Made by a program: the position numbers and the translations under genes. The notes beneath the pieces were generated by a model, which saw only the letters and a list, made by a program, of their open reading frames with translations, had not been told where the DNA came from and searched no databases. A stretch of DNA of 64,000 bases from Pseudomonas sp. KU26590 (GTDB taxonomy: Bacteria > Pseudomonadota > Gammaproteobacteria > Pseudomonadales > Pseudomonadaceae), in the NCBI RefSeq assembly GCF_026153515.1, contig NZ_CP110644.1, positions 5,087,501 to 5,151,500 of the forward strand, written 5' to 3'. Position 1 is the stretch's first letter, and every line of letters begins with the position of its first letter. This document shows, piece after piece, positions 35,454 through 45,135 of the stretch.

Positions 35454-36752
35454 ATGCTTCGTTTTCTGCGCCTCGCCGCCTTATCAGGCGGCCTGTTTTT
35501 GAGTGCGTCCGTGATGGCGGTCGATATTGATCCGTCCAGCTATGGCTTCCCCTTGACCAATCCGTTCGAAGCGACCATCGCCACGACCCCAGCGGATTTG
35601 CGTGCCAAGGTGCCTGAAGACGCCGACATCGATCAGGACGATTACAGCCTCACCATGCGCCCGGAGCGTGAGTTCACACTGCCGGACAACTTCTGGGCTG
35701 TGAAGAAACTGCACTACCGCCTCGCCAAACAAGACCACCCTGCACCGCTGATCTTTCTGATTGCCGGCACCGGCGCGCCTTACAACAGCACCCTTAATGA
35801 ATACCTGAAGAAGCTTTATTACGGCGCCGGTTATAACGTCGTACAGCTTTCGTCGCCCACCAGCTACGACTTCATGAGCGCCGCCTCGCGTTTCGCCACC
35901 CCAGGCGTCACCAAGGAAGACGCCGAAGACTTGTACCGTGTCATGCAGGCCGTTCGCGCCCAGCAGTCCAAGCTGCAGGTCACCGAGTATTACCTGACCG
36001 GCTACAGCCTCGGCGCACTGGATGCGGCGTTCGTCAGCAAACTTGATGAAACCCGTCGCAGCTTCAACTTCAAGAAAGTGCTGCTGATCAACCCGCCGGT
36101 GAACCTGTACACGTCGATCACCAACCTCGACAAGATGGTGCAGACCGACGTTAAAGGCATCACCAACAGCACGACGTTCTATGAACTGGTGCTGCAGAAG
36201 CTGACCCGCTACTTCCGCGAAAAAGGCTACATCGACCTGAACGATGCACTGCTGTTTGACTTCCAGCAGTCCAAGCAGCACCTGTCCAATGAACAGATGG
36301 CCATGCTGATCGGCACCTCGTTCCGCTTCTCCGCCGCTGACATCGCGTTCACCTCCGACCTGATCAACCGTCGCGGCCTGATTACCCCGCCGAAGACCCC
36401 GATCAGCGAAGGCACCAGCCTGACGCCGTTTCTCAAGCGCGCGCTGCAGTGCGATTTCGACTGCTATGTAACCGAGCAGGTCATCCCGATGTGGCGTGCG
36501 CGCACCGACGGCGGCAGCCTGTTGCAACTGGTTGATCAGGTCAGCCTGTACGCGCTGAAGGATTACCTGGCGAGCAGCAAGAAGATCGCTGTGATGCACA
36601 ACGCCGACGACGTGATCCTCGGCCCGGGCGATCTCGGTTTCCTGCGCAAGACATTTGGCGATCGCCTGACCGTTTACCCTTACGGCGGTCACTGCGGCAA
36701 CATGAACTATCGCGTCAACAGCGACGCCATGCTGGAGTTTTTCCGTGGCTAA
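35454..36752 (+). CDS. Exported alpha/beta-hydrolase-fold protein preceding mlaA
   Basis: The 432-residue product has a cleavable signal (LFLSASVMA) and an alpha/beta-hydrolase layout: a strand leading to LIFLIAGTGAPYNS (oxyanion region), nucleophile elbow GYSLGA near residue 184, an acid candidate in HNADDVI and a late His in YPYGGHCGNMNY. The catalytic triad therefore looks complete. Homologues are sometimes labelled protein kinases, but no kinase motifs are present. It overlaps mlaA by 8 bases, which suggests a periplasmic lipid or ester hydrolase working with outer-membrane lipid traffic; that link is inference. Confidence 0.75.
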   Translation: MLRFLRLAALSGGLFLSASVMAVDIDPSSYGFPLTNPFEATIATTPADLRAKVPEDADIDQDDYSLTMRPEREFTLPDNFWAVKKLHYRLAKQDHPAPLIFLIAGTGAPYNSTLNEYLKKLYYGAGYNVVQLSSPTSYDFMSAASRFATPGVTKEDAEDLYRVMQAVRAQQSKLQVTEYYLTGYSLGALDAAFVSKLDETRRSFNFKKVLLINPPVNLYTSITNLDKMVQTDVKGITNSTTFYELVLQKLTRYFREKGYIDLNDALLFDFQQSKQHLSNEQMAMLIGTSFRFSAADIAFTSDLINRRGLITPPKTPISEGTSLTPFLKRALQCDFDCYVTEQVIPMWRARTDGGSLLQLVDQVSLYALKDYLASSKKIAVMHNADDVILGPGDLGFLRKTFGDRLTVYPYGGHCGNMNYRVNSDAMLEFFRG

Positions 36753-37548
36753 ACGTCTATTGCTTATCGCTGCCCTCCTCTGTGCTGGCGCCGTCCACGC
36801 GGCCGACGCGCCGATCGTTTCCCAGGCAGCCCCGGTCAAGCGGATCGACAACCCGGATGGGTTCACCGAGCCGTTGAAGTCGCTGAAATTCAACCCGGGT
36901 CTGGATGCTCAGGAGTTCGAGCGTTCGTCGCTCAACGCGCTGAATGTCTATGATCCGCTGGAGTCCTGGAACCGTCGGGTTTACCACTTTAACTATCGCT
37001 TCGACGAGTGGGTATTCCTGCCGGTGGTCAACGGCTACAAATACGTGACGCCAAGCTTCGTGCGCACGGGCGTCAGCAACTTCTTCAGCAACCTGGGCGA
37101 TGTGCCTAACCTGCTGAACAGTCTGCTGCAGTTCAAGGGCAAGCGTTCGATGGAAACCACCGGCCGCCTGATCGTCAACACCACTCTGGGCATTGCCGGG
37201 CTGTGGGACCCGGCGACCATGATGGGCCTGAAGAAACAGAGCGAAGACTTCGGTCAGACCCTGGGTTTCTATGGCGTCCCGGCCGGTCCGTACCTGGTGC
37301 TGCCGATCCTCGGCCCGTCGAACCTGCGTGACACTGGCGGCCTGGTCTTCGACTTCACGGCTGAATCGCAGATCAACTTCCTCAACGTCGCCCAGGTCAG
37401 CGAAGACCATCCCGAGCTGTACCTGCTGCGCGCCATCGACCGTCGCTACACGACCAGCTTCCGCTACGGTCAGATGAATTCGCCGTTCGAGTACGAGAAA
37501 GTGCGTTACGTGTACACCGAAGCCCGCAAGCTGCAGGTGTCCGAGTAA
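36745..37548 (+). CDS. mlaA: MlaA/VacJ family protein
   Basis: MlaA removes misplaced phospholipids from the outer leaflet of the outer membrane and passes them to MlaC. The 267-residue protein has the family core DPLESWNRRVYHFNYRFDEW, GDVPNLLNSLLQFKG and GFYGVPAGPYLVLPILGPS. The N-terminal signal ends VHA-AD. The only early Cys, in ALLCAG, does not sit in a standard lipobox (Leu at -1), so lipidation is uncertain although MlaA is usually a lipoprotein. It starts inside the end of the preceding hydrolase gene. Confidence 0.92.
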   Translation: MAKRLLLIAALLCAGAVHAADAPIVSQAAPVKRIDNPDGFTEPLKSLKFNPGLDAQEFERSSLNALNVYDPLESWNRRVYHFNYRFDEWVFLPVVNGYKYVTPSFVRTGVSNFFSNLGDVPNLLNSLLQFKGKRSMETTGRLIVNTTLGIAGLWDPATMMGLKKQSEDFGQTLGFYGVPAGPYLVLPILGPSNLRDTGGLVFDFTAESQINFLNVAQVSEDHPELYLLRAIDRRYTTSFRYGQMNSPFEYEKVRYVYTEARKLQVSE

Positions 37549-37588
37549 CGTGACCTGAAATCTGCCGGCGCTGCTGGCAGCAAAACCT

Positions 37589-37681
37589 GTAGGACTGGCT
37601 TTAGCCGGGAAGAGGCCCGTCGGCACGCCATCAAATTCGTGGTGTTAATGACGGCGTCTTCCCGGCTAAAGCCAGTCCTAC
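37589..37681. repeat. REP inverted pair, CTTCCCGGCTAAAGCC class
   Basis: Units at 37589-37612 and 37658-37681 are exact inverses over 24 bases and can form a long hairpin after mlaA. A further REP-like unit (TTCGCGAGCAAGGTGGAGCG) starts at about 37727. The rest of the 398-base gap before the pirin gene shows nothing else. Confidence 0.8.
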
Positions 37682-37946
37682 AAGTGCACGGTCCGGCCGG
37701 TGGCGTTATGTCGGATCTTCGGGCCTCTTCGCGAGCAAGGTGGAGCGCCACCCCGGTCACTCCTACATGGACAGTGTTTGGCGCGCCACCTCACTCCTTG
37801 CGGATGGTGGGGGGTCTCCTGGAGTCTTGGGAATAAAGCCCGCAACCCATCGCCAAACCCGATCATTCCCGCGCAAAAACGTCACCCATTCATCGCCCCA
37901 ACAGGCCTACCATAGGCGCCATTCCCCTTTTGCCGGAGTGAGCCCC

Positions 37947-38801
37947 ATGACTCAATTTCGTAAAGTGCTGTCGATCCAGGCCGGGCAACCGACTTCGGAC
38001 GGCGCAGGCGTCAAGCTGACCCGTGTGTTCGGCGGTCAAGGCATCGAATCCTTCGACCCGTTCCTGATGCTCGACGAGTTCGGTTCCGAGAACCCCGACG
38101 AGTACATCGCTGGCTTTCCGCCGCACCCCCATCGCGGGTTCGAGACCGTGACCTACATGCTCGAAGGTCGCATGCGTCATGAAGACCACATGGGCAACGT
38201 CGGTCTGCTGCAGGGCGGCGGCGTGCAGTGGATGACCGCTGCGCGCGGGGTCATTCACAGCGAGATGCCCGAGCAGGAAGAAGGCGCCATGCGCGGCTTC
38301 CAGCTGTGGCTCAACCTGCCGGCCAAATCGAAGATGGGCGACGCCGGTTACGACGACATTCAGCCCGAGCGCATTCCGCGCATCACCACGCAGAACGGCG
38401 TCGATGTTGTGGTGATCGCAGGTCAGTTCGACGACGGCCAGACGTCCCAGGCAGGCGCCGTGCAGCGCCCGGACACCGAGCCGCAGTATTTCGATTTCCA
38501 CATGCCCGCCGGCAGCCACATCAACCCGCGCGTTGCCGATGGCCATCGCGTGCTGCTGTATGTGTACGAAGGAGAAGTCGAGATTGCCGGGCAGCCACAG
38601 AAACTCAGCCAGAGCCGTCTCGCGCGGTTGTCGGAAAGCGGTGAGATTCAGCTAAGCAGCCAAACGGGCGCACGCGTGTTGCTGATCGCTGGCAAGCCAC
38701 TGGGCGAACCGATCGTGCAGTACGGCCCGTTCGTAATGAACAGCCGTGAAGAAATCGAACAGGCCCTGCGGGATTTCCGGGATGACAAACTGACGGCGTG
38801 A
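37947..38801 (+). CDS. Pirin family protein
   Basis: The 284-residue protein is a bicupin pirin. The metal-binding residues are in FPPHPHRGFETVTYMLEG and MRHEDHMGN, followed by QWMTAARGVIHSEMPE, the most conserved pirin segment. Bacterial pirins include quercetinases and regulators of central metabolism, so the exact role is open. GGAG lies 8 bases before the ATG at 37947; the longer open frame upstream runs through REP sequence and is not coding. Confidence 0.92.
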   Translation: MTQFRKVLSIQAGQPTSDGAGVKLTRVFGGQGIESFDPFLMLDEFGSENPDEYIAGFPPHPHRGFETVTYMLEGRMRHEDHMGNVGLLQGGGVQWMTAARGVIHSEMPEQEEGAMRGFQLWLNLPAKSKMGDAGYDDIQPERIPRITTQNGVDVVVIAGQFDDGQTSQAGAVQRPDTEPQYFDFHMPAGSHINPRVADGHRVLLYVYEGEVEIAGQPQKLSQSRLARLSESGEIQLSSQTGARVLLIAGKPLGEPIVQYGPFVMNSREEIEQALRDFRDDKLTA

Positions 38802-38815
38802 TCGCCACTTACAGT

Positions 38816-39033
38816 GTAGGAGCGCGCTTGCCCGCGAATGCGATCTGCCTGAGCCAACGATGGCGCCTGACACAGCGCATTCGCCAGCAAGCCGGCTCCC
38901 ACAGGTTTTGCGCCTGACGCTGAATACCGGCCAAGGCAAATCCTTTGTAAGAGCGCGCTTGCCCGCGAATGGGGTAGGCCTGCAATAGATAGGGTGAATG
39001 ACACACCGCCATCGCGGGCAAGCGCGCGCCTAC
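38816..39033. repeat. Cluster of four REP elements
   Basis: Units at 38816-38838 and 38947-38970 (GTAGGAGCGCGCTTGCCCGC class) alternate with inverse units at 38880-38902 and 39011-39033. They fill the gap between the convergent pirin and patatin genes. Confidence 0.75.
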
Positions 39034-39086
39034 AGTGAGCTGCGACAGCTCATGCAGGGCCGCATTGAATCACTCGGGGCAGAGAT

Positions 39087-40319
39087 TCACTCCAGCCGCA
39101 AGAACCGCATCAACTCTTCCTTCTGGGCCATCGCGTCGCGGCGGCCCAGTTCGATGAGCTCGCTGCAATAACCCGACTCGAACAACAGATAGCTCAGCAC
39201 CCCTGCCCCGCTGGTCTTGGTCGCACCCGGGCCGCGCAGAAACGTGCGCAGCGCAGGAGGCAGTTCGCGGCGGTGACGGGCGGCGATTTCATCAATGGGC
39301 TGGCTGGGCGAAATCACCAGCACCTCCACAGGCGCAAGCGACTGAATGGGCGTCGATTCTGACGACTGCGGCCTGGGCATGTCAGACGCCGGCAGCAGGC
39401 GGCTGACCAGATTCAGCCGTTCCAGCAGTTCGATGTCACTCTCCAGGCTGTCAATGAACGTGCTGTTGAGCATGTGCCCACCGATCTGCGCAAGACTCGG
39501 TTGCACGCCACGGACCGCACGCGGCACGGGCGGGTTCACGCCTGGGCCACGGGGGTTGCCGCTGACGCCCACCACCAGCACGCGGTTGGCGCCCAGGTGC
39601 AGGGCCGGGCTGATCGGCGCCGACTGCCGCACCGCGCCGTCACCAAAATATTCCTGGCCCAGCTTCACGGGCGCAAACAGCAAGGGGATCGCCGAACTGG
39701 CCAGCAGATGGTCGATGGTCAAACGTGTCGGCAGGCCGATCCTGCGATGCCGCAGCCAGGATTCGATCGTGCCCTTGCCCTGATAAAACGTGACCGCCTG
39801 CCCTGACTCATAACCAAACGCCGTAATCGCCACTGCACGCAGCTGCTTGGCTTCAATGGCTTCGTCGATGCCGTCGAGGTTGAGGCGCGCGGTCAGCAGG
39901 TCTTTCAGCGGCGAACTGTTGAGCAGCGCCACCGGCACCTGTTGGCGACCGATGCCCAACAGGCTGCGGCCGAAGAACCGTGCGGCCTGGCGAATGACGC
40001 CAGTCCAGTCACTGCGCAACACCTGATGGCTGCGAAAGCCCTGCCAGAAGTCAGTGAGTTCGTGGATTGCCGTCCGAAATTGCGCGGCGCCGCTGGCCAG
40101 CTTCACCGCATTGATCGCCCCGGCGGAGGTGCCGACGATGACCGGAAAAGGATTCTTCGCGCCTATCGGCAACAAATCGGCGATGCCGGCGAGCACGCCC
40201 ACCTGATACGCCGCGCGGGCACCGCCGCCGGACAGGATCAGCCCGGTGATGGGCTCGACGCCGGGAGCCAAGGCTGAGGCGTGGCGCACCGCTTGTTGTT
40301 CTATGGTGCTTGTCGTCAT
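39087..40319 (-). CDS. Patatin-like phospholipase
   Basis: The 410-residue protein has all three patatin signatures: the oxyanion loop LSGGGARAAYQVG near residue 30, the nucleophile elbow VGTSAGAIN near 63 and the catalytic Asp in YFGDGAVRQ near 228. No signal peptide is visible, so it is probably cytoplasmic or peripherally membrane-bound and unlike secreted ExoU or PlpD. The C-terminal region (LRTFLRGPGATKTSGAG) is typical of the Pseudomonas branch. It lies 19 bases downstream of lpxL on the same strand. Confidence 0.92.
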   Translation of the reverse strand: MTTSTIEQQAVRHASALAPGVEPITGLILSGGGARAAYQVGVLAGIADLLPIGAKNPFPVIVGTSAGAINAVKLASGAAQFRTAIHELTDFWQGFRSHQVLRSDWTGVIRQAARFFGRSLLGIGRQQVPVALLNSSPLKDLLTARLNLDGIDEAIEAKQLRAVAITAFGYESGQAVTFYQGKGTIESWLRHRRIGLPTRLTIDHLLASSAIPLLFAPVKLGQEYFGDGAVRQSAPISPALHLGANRVLVVGVSGNPRGPGVNPPVPRAVRGVQPSLAQIGGHMLNSTFIDSLESDIELLERLNLVSRLLPASDMPRPQSSESTPIQSLAPVEVLVISPSQPIDEIAARHRRELPPALRTFLRGPGATKTSGAGVLSYLLFESGYCSELIELGRRDAMAQKEELMRFLRLE

Positions 40320-40338
40320 GGGGTCTCAGCTCTTGGTT

Positions 40339-41271
40339 TCAGCCACGCTTCTTGTACAGCTTCGGCTCACCCGGCGGCCGACTCTTGAACCGCCGGTGGG
40401 CCCAGAGGTACTGCTCGGGGCATGCGGTGACGGCGCGCTCGACCCATTGATTGATGCGAATGCAGTCCGCCTCGTCGCTCTCCCCCGGAAAATCGCTCAG
40501 CGGCGGATGGATCACCAGCGTGTAGCCGCTGCCGTCGGCCAGGCGCTCCTGAGTGAACGGCACGACCAGCGCGTGGCCGAGCTTGGCAAATTTACTGGTG
40601 GCCGGCACGGTGGCGGCCTGAATGCCGAACAACGGCACGAAGAGGCTCTGCTTGGCGCCGTAGTCCTGATCTGGCGCATACCAGATCGCCCGGCCCTTAC
40701 GCAATTGCTTGATCATGCCGCGCACGTCTTCGCGCTCGACGGCAATTGAATCCTGGTTATGCCGCTCGCGGCCGCGTCGCTGAATGTAATCAAATAGCGC
40801 GTTCTTGTGCTCGCGGTACATGCCGTCGATGGTGTGCTGCTGCCCGAGCAGGGCCGCGCCGATTTCAAGCGTCGTGAAGTGCAGCGCCATGAGGATGACG
40901 CCATGGCCGTCCAGTTGCGCCTGCTTTAAATGATGAAGGCCTTCGATGTGCGCCAGCCGCGCCAGACGGGGCTTGCTCCACCACCAGCTCATGGCCATCT
41001 CGAAAAAAGCGATGCCGGTGGAGGCGAAGTTGGCCTTGAGCAGGCGCTTGCGCTCGGCTTTCGAATACTGCGGGAAACACAGTTCGAGGTTACGCGCGGC
41101 AATGACCCGCCGATCGGTCGCCTGGTAATACATGACCCGACCCAGGCCACGGCCGATCACCAGCAAGGCGCGAAAAGGCAACTGCACGATCAGCCAGAGC
41201 ACGCCCAGCCCCAGCCACAGCAGCCAGAAGCGGGGATGAAGAAAGTGAGCTCGAAAACGCGGGCGATCCAT
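40339..41271 (-). CDS. lpxL: Lipid A acyltransferase (LpxL/HtrB)
   Basis: The 310-residue inner-membrane acyltransferase adds a secondary acyl chain to lipid A. It has an N-terminal TM anchor ([19 protein letters not shown]), the catalytic His/Glu motif [10 protein letters not shown] near residue 130, WYAPDQDYG near 193 and the C-terminal [16 protein letters not shown]. The ATG at 41271 gives the typical length; a 78-residue upstream extension would run into minC. It is divergent from minC, as in other pseudomonads. Confidence 0.94.
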   Translation of the reverse strand: MDRPRFRAHFLHPRFWLLWLGLGVLWLIVQLPFRALLVIGRGLGRVMYYQATDRRVIAARNLELCFPQYSKAERKRLLKANFASTGIAFFEMAMSWWWSKPRLARLAHIEGLHHLKQAQLDGHGVILMALHFTTLEIGAALLGQQHTIDGMYREHKNALFDYIQRRGRERHNQDSIAVEREDVRGMIKQLRKGRAIWYAPDQDYGAKQSLFVPLFGIQAATVPATSKFAKLGHALVVPFTQERLADGSGYTLVIHPPLSDFPGESDEADCIRINQWVERAVTACPEQYLWAHRRFKSRPPGEPKLYKKRG

Positions 41272-41413
41272 TACAGCTTCCGTCAGGACAAAGGCGGGCA
41301 TTCTACATCGGTTCGCGCGGATCGCGCCCCCGTCGGTTGCGCCTCCCTTGCGGCTGGCGGGCGTTATCGTTATAAGTCTCGGCACTTTTAGCGACAAGCC
41401 GCTGTATGCCGAC

Positions 41414-42160
41414 ATGAGCCAAATCGAATTGCAAGACAAGGACCCCGTGTTCCAGCTGAAGGGCAGCATGCTGGCCATCACCGTGCTGGAACTGGCCCGC
41501 AACAACCTCGAAGCGCTGGATCGTCAACTGGCGGCAAAAGTCGCCCAGGCGCCGAATTTCTTCAGCAATACACCGCTGGTGCTGGCCCTCGACAAGTTGC
41601 CGCCGGATGAAGGCGCGATCGATCTGCCGGCAATGATGCGCATCTGCCGCCAGCACGGTTTGCGCACCCTGGCCATTCGTGCCAACCGGATTGAAGACAT
41701 CGCCGCCGCCATTTCCATCGACCTGCCGGTGCTGCCGCCTTCGGGCGCGCGCGAGCGACCGCTTGATCCGACGGAAGGCGAAGTCAAAAAGAAGCCGGAA
41801 ATCATCGAGAAGCCGCCCGAGCCGTTGATCAAGCCGACCAAGATCATCACCGCCCCTGTGCGCGGTGGTCAGCAGATCTACGCCCAGGGCTCCGATCTGG
41901 TGGTGATCTCCTCGGTCAGCCCCGGCGCCGAACTGCTCGCCGACGGCAATATTCACGTGTACGGCCCGATGCGCGGCCGCGCGCTGGCGGGGATCAAAGG
42001 CGATACCAAGGCACGGATTTTCTGCCAGCAAATGGTTGCCGAACTGATCTCGATTGCCGGCCAGTACAAGGTGTCCGAAGACCTGCGTCGCGATCCACTA
42101 TGGGGCGCCGGGGTACAGATCAGTCTGTCCGGGGACGTGTTGAACATCACCCGTCTTTAA
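41414..42160 (+). CDS. minC: Septum site-determining protein MinC
   Basis: MinC inhibits FtsZ assembly away from midcell. The 248-residue protein has the N-terminal FtsZ-inhibiting domain ([20 protein letters not shown] to ~110), a proline-rich linker ([10 protein letters not shown]) and the C-terminal beta-helix that binds MinD ([32 protein letters not shown]). The ATG at 41414 begins the conserved N-terminus. A 200-base gap before minD, containing two hairpins, is longer than in many operons. Confidence 0.95.
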   Translation: MSQIELQDKDPVFQLKGSMLAITVLELARNNLEALDRQLAAKVAQAPNFFSNTPLVLALDKLPPDEGAIDLPAMMRICRQHGLRTLAIRANRIEDIAAAISIDLPVLPPSGARERPLDPTEGEVKKKPEIIEKPPEPLIKPTKIITAPVRGGQQIYAQGSDLVVISSVSPGAELLADGNIHVYGPMRGRALAGIKGDTKARIFCQQMVAELISIAGQYKVSEDLRRDPLWGAGVQISLSGDVLNITRL

Positions 42161-42360
42161 CGGATACTGCGCCATTTTTAAGCCACTCTGATTCGTCGCG
42201 AAAACGACGCGAAGGCACCGGGACGTTCGGGATATTTTTTTGTTTTCCCGAACATGGACTCCTTCACGGGTTCCGATCACCGCCCTCGCCCGCTTTAGTT
42301 GCGCCGTCACGAGGGGCTCTTCAGGGACTCAACGTCCTTTTCCTCTAGGGGTGATACACC

Positions 42361-43173
42361 TTGGCCAAGATTCTCGTGGTTACATCCGGCAAGGGTGGTG
42401 TGGGCAAGACCACCACCAGCGCCGCCATCGGTACCGGTCTCGCACTGCGCGGCCACAAAACGGTCATCGTCGATTTCGACGTCGGCCTGCGTAACCTCGA
42501 CCTGATCATGGGTTGCGAGCGTCGCGTCGTTTATGACTTCGTCAACGTAGTCAACGGCGAAGCCAACCTGCAACAAGCGCTGATCAAAGACAAGAAGATC
42601 GAAGGTCTTTATGTCCTCGCCGCCAGCCAGACCCGTGACAAAGACGCGCTGACCAAAGAAGGCGTGGAAAAAGTCCTGATGGAACTCAAGGAAACCTTCG
42701 AGTACGTCGTCTGCGACTCCCCTGCCGGTATCGAAACGGGCGCTCACCTGGCGATGTATTTCGCCGACGAAGCCATCGTCGTGACCAACCCGGAAGTGTC
42801 CTCGGTTCGTGATTCGGACCGCATGCTCGGCCTGCTGGCCAGCAAGTCCCGCCGCGCCGAGCGTGGCGAAGACCCGATCAAGGAGCACTTGCTCCTGACC
42901 CGCTACAACCCTGAGCGCGTGAGCAAGGGCGAGATGCTGGGCGTTGAAGACGTCAAGGAAATCCTGGCGGTCACCCTGCTGGGCGTGATCCCGGAATCCC
43001 AGGCGGTACTCAAGGCTTCCAACCAGGGCGTGCCGGTGATCCTCGATGACCAGAGCGACGCCGGCCAGGCGTACAGCGATGCCGTTGACCGTCTTTTGGG
43101 CAAGGAAAAAGAGCATCGTTTCCTGGACGTACAGAAAAAAGGATTTTTCGAACGCCTGTTCGGGGGTAACTGA
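42361..43173 (+). CDS. minD: Septum site-determining ATPase MinD
   Basis: MinD is the membrane-cycling ATPase that recruits MinC and is released by MinE. The 270-residue protein has the deviant Walker [22 protein letters not shown], the Walker B region CDSPAGIE and the C-terminal amphipathic helix ([12 protein letters not shown]). It begins with TTG, after AGGGGTGAT; no in-frame ATG would keep the intact N-terminus. The TGA stop overlaps the minE ATG. Confidence 0.97.
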   Translation: MAKILVVTSGKGGVGKTTTSAAIGTGLALRGHKTVIVDFDVGLRNLDLIMGCERRVVYDFVNVVNGEANLQQALIKDKKIEGLYVLAASQTRDKDALTKEGVEKVLMELKETFEYVVCDSPAGIETGAHLAMYFADEAIVVTNPEVSSVRDSDRMLGLLASKSRRAERGEDPIKEHLLLTRYNPERVSKGEMLGVEDVKEILAVTLLGVIPESQAVLKASNQGVPVILDDQSDAGQAYSDAVDRLLGKEKEHRFLDVQKKGFFERLFGGN

Positions 43174-43427
43174 TGAGCATTTTTGACTTCTTTCGTGCCA
43201 ACAAAAAGCCCAGCACCGCGTCGGTAGCGAAAGAGCGTCTACAGATCATCGTGGCGCATGAACGCGGCCAACGCAGCACCCCGGATTACCTGCCCGCCTT
43301 GCAGAAGGAGTTGGTCGAGGTGATCCGCAAGTACGTCAATATAGGTAACGATGACGTGCATGTCGCCCTTGAAAACGACGGCAGCTGCTCGATTCTGGAA
43401 CTGAATATCACCCTGCCTGATCGTTGA
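43173..43427 (+). CDS. minE: Cell division topological specificity factor MinE
   Basis: The 84-residue MinE stimulates MinD ATPase and sets pole-to-pole oscillation. It shows the membrane-targeting N-terminus [13 protein letters not shown], the MinD-contact region [15 protein letters not shown] and the dimerising C-terminal strand [10 protein letters not shown]. It is coupled to minD by a TGATG overlap. A hairpin TTGCCTGA/TCAGGCAA follows at 43457-43486 and may mark the operon end. Confidence 0.96.
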   Translation: MSIFDFFRANKKPSTASVAKERLQIIVAHERGQRSTPDYLPALQKELVEVIRKYVNIGNDDVHVALENDGSCSILELNITLPDR

Positions 43428-43579
43428 TCGAGAAGGCAGTCGCCACGGCGGCCCGGTTGCCTGACTCCCTTTGCGGAATCAGGCAAGCGCGCCGCCGTTG
43501 GCGTTCCTGAAGACCTGTTTTCTGCGCCGCGATGGTTCTTGCGATCGTGTTGCGCCTGTTTGAGCTATGAGGCTGTTCC

Positions 43580-44215
43580 ATGCCGCTGTCCAACGTTCAT
43601 ATCCTCCATCAGGACGACGCTGTCCTGGTGGTGAACAAGCCCACCCTGCTGCTTTCGGTCCCTGGTCGTGCTGACGATAACAAGGACTGTCTGATCACGC
43701 GCCTGCAGGAAAACGGCTACCCCGAGGCGCGCATCGTCCATCGGCTGGACTGGGAAACGTCCGGGATCATTTTGCTGGCGCGTGATGCGGACACGCACCG
43801 TGAGTTGTCCCGGCAGTTTCACGACCGCGAGACCGAGAAGGCTTACACGGCACTGGCGTGGGGCCAGCCAGACCTGGACAGCGGCAGTATTGATTTGCCG
43901 TTGCGCTACGACCCGCCGACCAAGCCGCGTCATGTGGTGGATCATGAGTTCGGCAAGCATGCGTTGACGTTCTGGAAGGTGCTGGAGCGGTATGACACCC
44001 ATTGTCGGGTTGAGTTGACGCCGATCACCGGGCGGTCGCATCAATTGCGGGTGCATATGTTGTCGATCGGGCATCCGTTGTTGGGCGATGGCTTATATGC
44101 GCATCCGGAGGCGCTGGCGGCGTATCCGCGGTTGTGTCTGCATGCGAGCATGCTGGCGTTTACGCATCCGGGGACGGGCGAGCGTTTGCGGTTTGAGTGT
44201 CCGGCGCCGTTTTGA
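43580..44215 (+). CDS. rluA: RluA-family pseudouridine synthase
   Basis: The 211-residue enzyme has the catalytic Asp motif ARIVHRLDWETSGIILLAR near residue 54, an early VVNKPTLLLSVPG and late LTPITGRSHQLRVHM, the three RluA-family landmarks. It has no S4 domain, which with the short length fits the RluA branch that modifies 23S rRNA U746 and tRNA U32. A position after minCDE is common in Pseudomonas. Close paralogues exist, so substrate assignment is by family and context. Confidence 0.88.
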   Translation: MPLSNVHILHQDDAVLVVNKPTLLLSVPGRADDNKDCLITRLQENGYPEARIVHRLDWETSGIILLARDADTHRELSRQFHDRETEKAYTALAWGQPDLDSGSIDLPLRYDPPTKPRHVVDHEFGKHALTFWKVLERYDTHCRVELTPITGRSHQLRVHMLSIGHPLLGDGLYAHPEALAAYPRLCLHASMLAFTHPGTGERLRFECPAPF

Positions 44216-44249
44216 TGTTGTTAGTCAGAACCGCGTGAAGATCAAAAGC

Positions 44250-44505
44250 ATCTGCCTAACGTCAGATCATTTCGCCTTCGGCGAGTTACTTGGAAAAAGC
44301 CCCCCAAGTAACCAAGGGGGCTTGCTCTCGGTTGGGTCCCTCCTCCGTCGGGATTCCCTCACTCCGACGATGCTCCGTGGGCCCGCGCCGAACGGACATC
44401 CATGTCCTGACGGCGCTCTCGCCGCATCCATGCGGCTCGACCCACTCCACATCGTCTGCGCTCGGCCTGCACCCAAGTCGCGTTTGGCGATGTCTGGACT
44501 TGCGT
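44250..44505 (+). repeat. Structured intergenic repeat, copy C
   Basis: Copy C shows GTTACTTGG/CCAAGTAAC (44285-44312), GCGCCG + GGACAT with ATGTCC + CGGCGC (44385-44416) and CCGCAT/ATGCGG (44422-44435). Compared with copy A, the first stem swaps T-A pairs for G-C pairs on both sides and the last stem swaps a G-C for a C-G pair. The outer hairpin is reduced to TCTG/CAGA. It is inverted relative to copy D. Confidence 0.8.
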
Positions 44506-44604
44506 GGGAAAGATCAAAGTCAAAAGCGCAGCTGGGACGCGGAGCGTCTGGGCGGCATTACCACGCGGAGCGTGGGAACGATCGGAACAGCAACAGCAAC
44601 AGCA

Positions 44605-44765
44605 TTCGCGAGCAAGCTCGCTCCCACAGGGAGGGAGTTCGGTCTGCCAAACTGCCAGCGCCCAGACCGGCCCCTTCCCGGCTGAAGCCGGTCCCACTAA
44701 AAGCAGCGCGTGCATCCAGCAGGAAGGCAGTGACCCCGACTGTGGGACCGGCTTCAGCCGGGAAG
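44605..44765. repeat. REP elements between structured repeats C and D
   Basis: A REP (44605-44627) is followed by an inverted pair of the CTTCCCGGCTGAAGCC class (44674-44697 and 44742-44765). They sit symmetrically between copies C and D. No gene is supported in the whole 920-base gap between rluA and apeB. Confidence 0.75.
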
Positions 44766-44799
44766 CTTTTGATCTTGATCTTCATCCACAAAAAGCTCA

Positions 44800-45043
44800 G
44801 TCACCGCCAAACGCGACTTGAGTGCAGGCTGAACGCAGGTCTCGCGGAGTGGGCCGAGCCGCATGGATGCGGCGAGAGCCGCCCCCCGCCATGGATGGCG
44901 GATGGCGGCGGGCCCACGGAGCGAGACCGGAGTGAGGGAACCCCGACGAAGGAGGAGCCCAACCAGGAGCACAAGCCCTTGGTTACTTGGGGCTTTATCA
45001 AGTAACTCGCCGAAGGCGAAACAGTCTGCCCCCAGGCAGACGC
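44800..45043 (-). repeat. Structured intergenic repeat, copy D
   Basis: Copy D keeps the layout on the minus strand: CCGCAT/ATGCGG (44859-44872), GTTACTTG/CAAGTAAC (44982-45006) and outer TCTGCC/GGCAGA (45025-45040). The central hairpin (44878-44909) is rewritten as GCCGCC + CCGCCAT with ATGGCGG + GGCGGC, fully paired although its sequence differs from GGACAT/ATGTCC in the other copies. Confidence 0.8.
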
Positions 45044-45135
45044 TTTTGATCTTAAGGATCTTGATCTTGATCTTGATCTCGATCAAAACACCTTTTGGCC
45101 TGTAAACTCCCGCACATTGCTGTCTGGAGTAACCT

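Noticed and set aside
42193..42256. Two hairpins between minC and minD as a riboswitch or attenuator
   Set aside because: Stems TTCGTCG/CGACGcGAA and GTTCGGG/CCCGAAC exist, but there is no leader peptide, conserved aptamer core or proper T-run placement to support a regulatory RNA.
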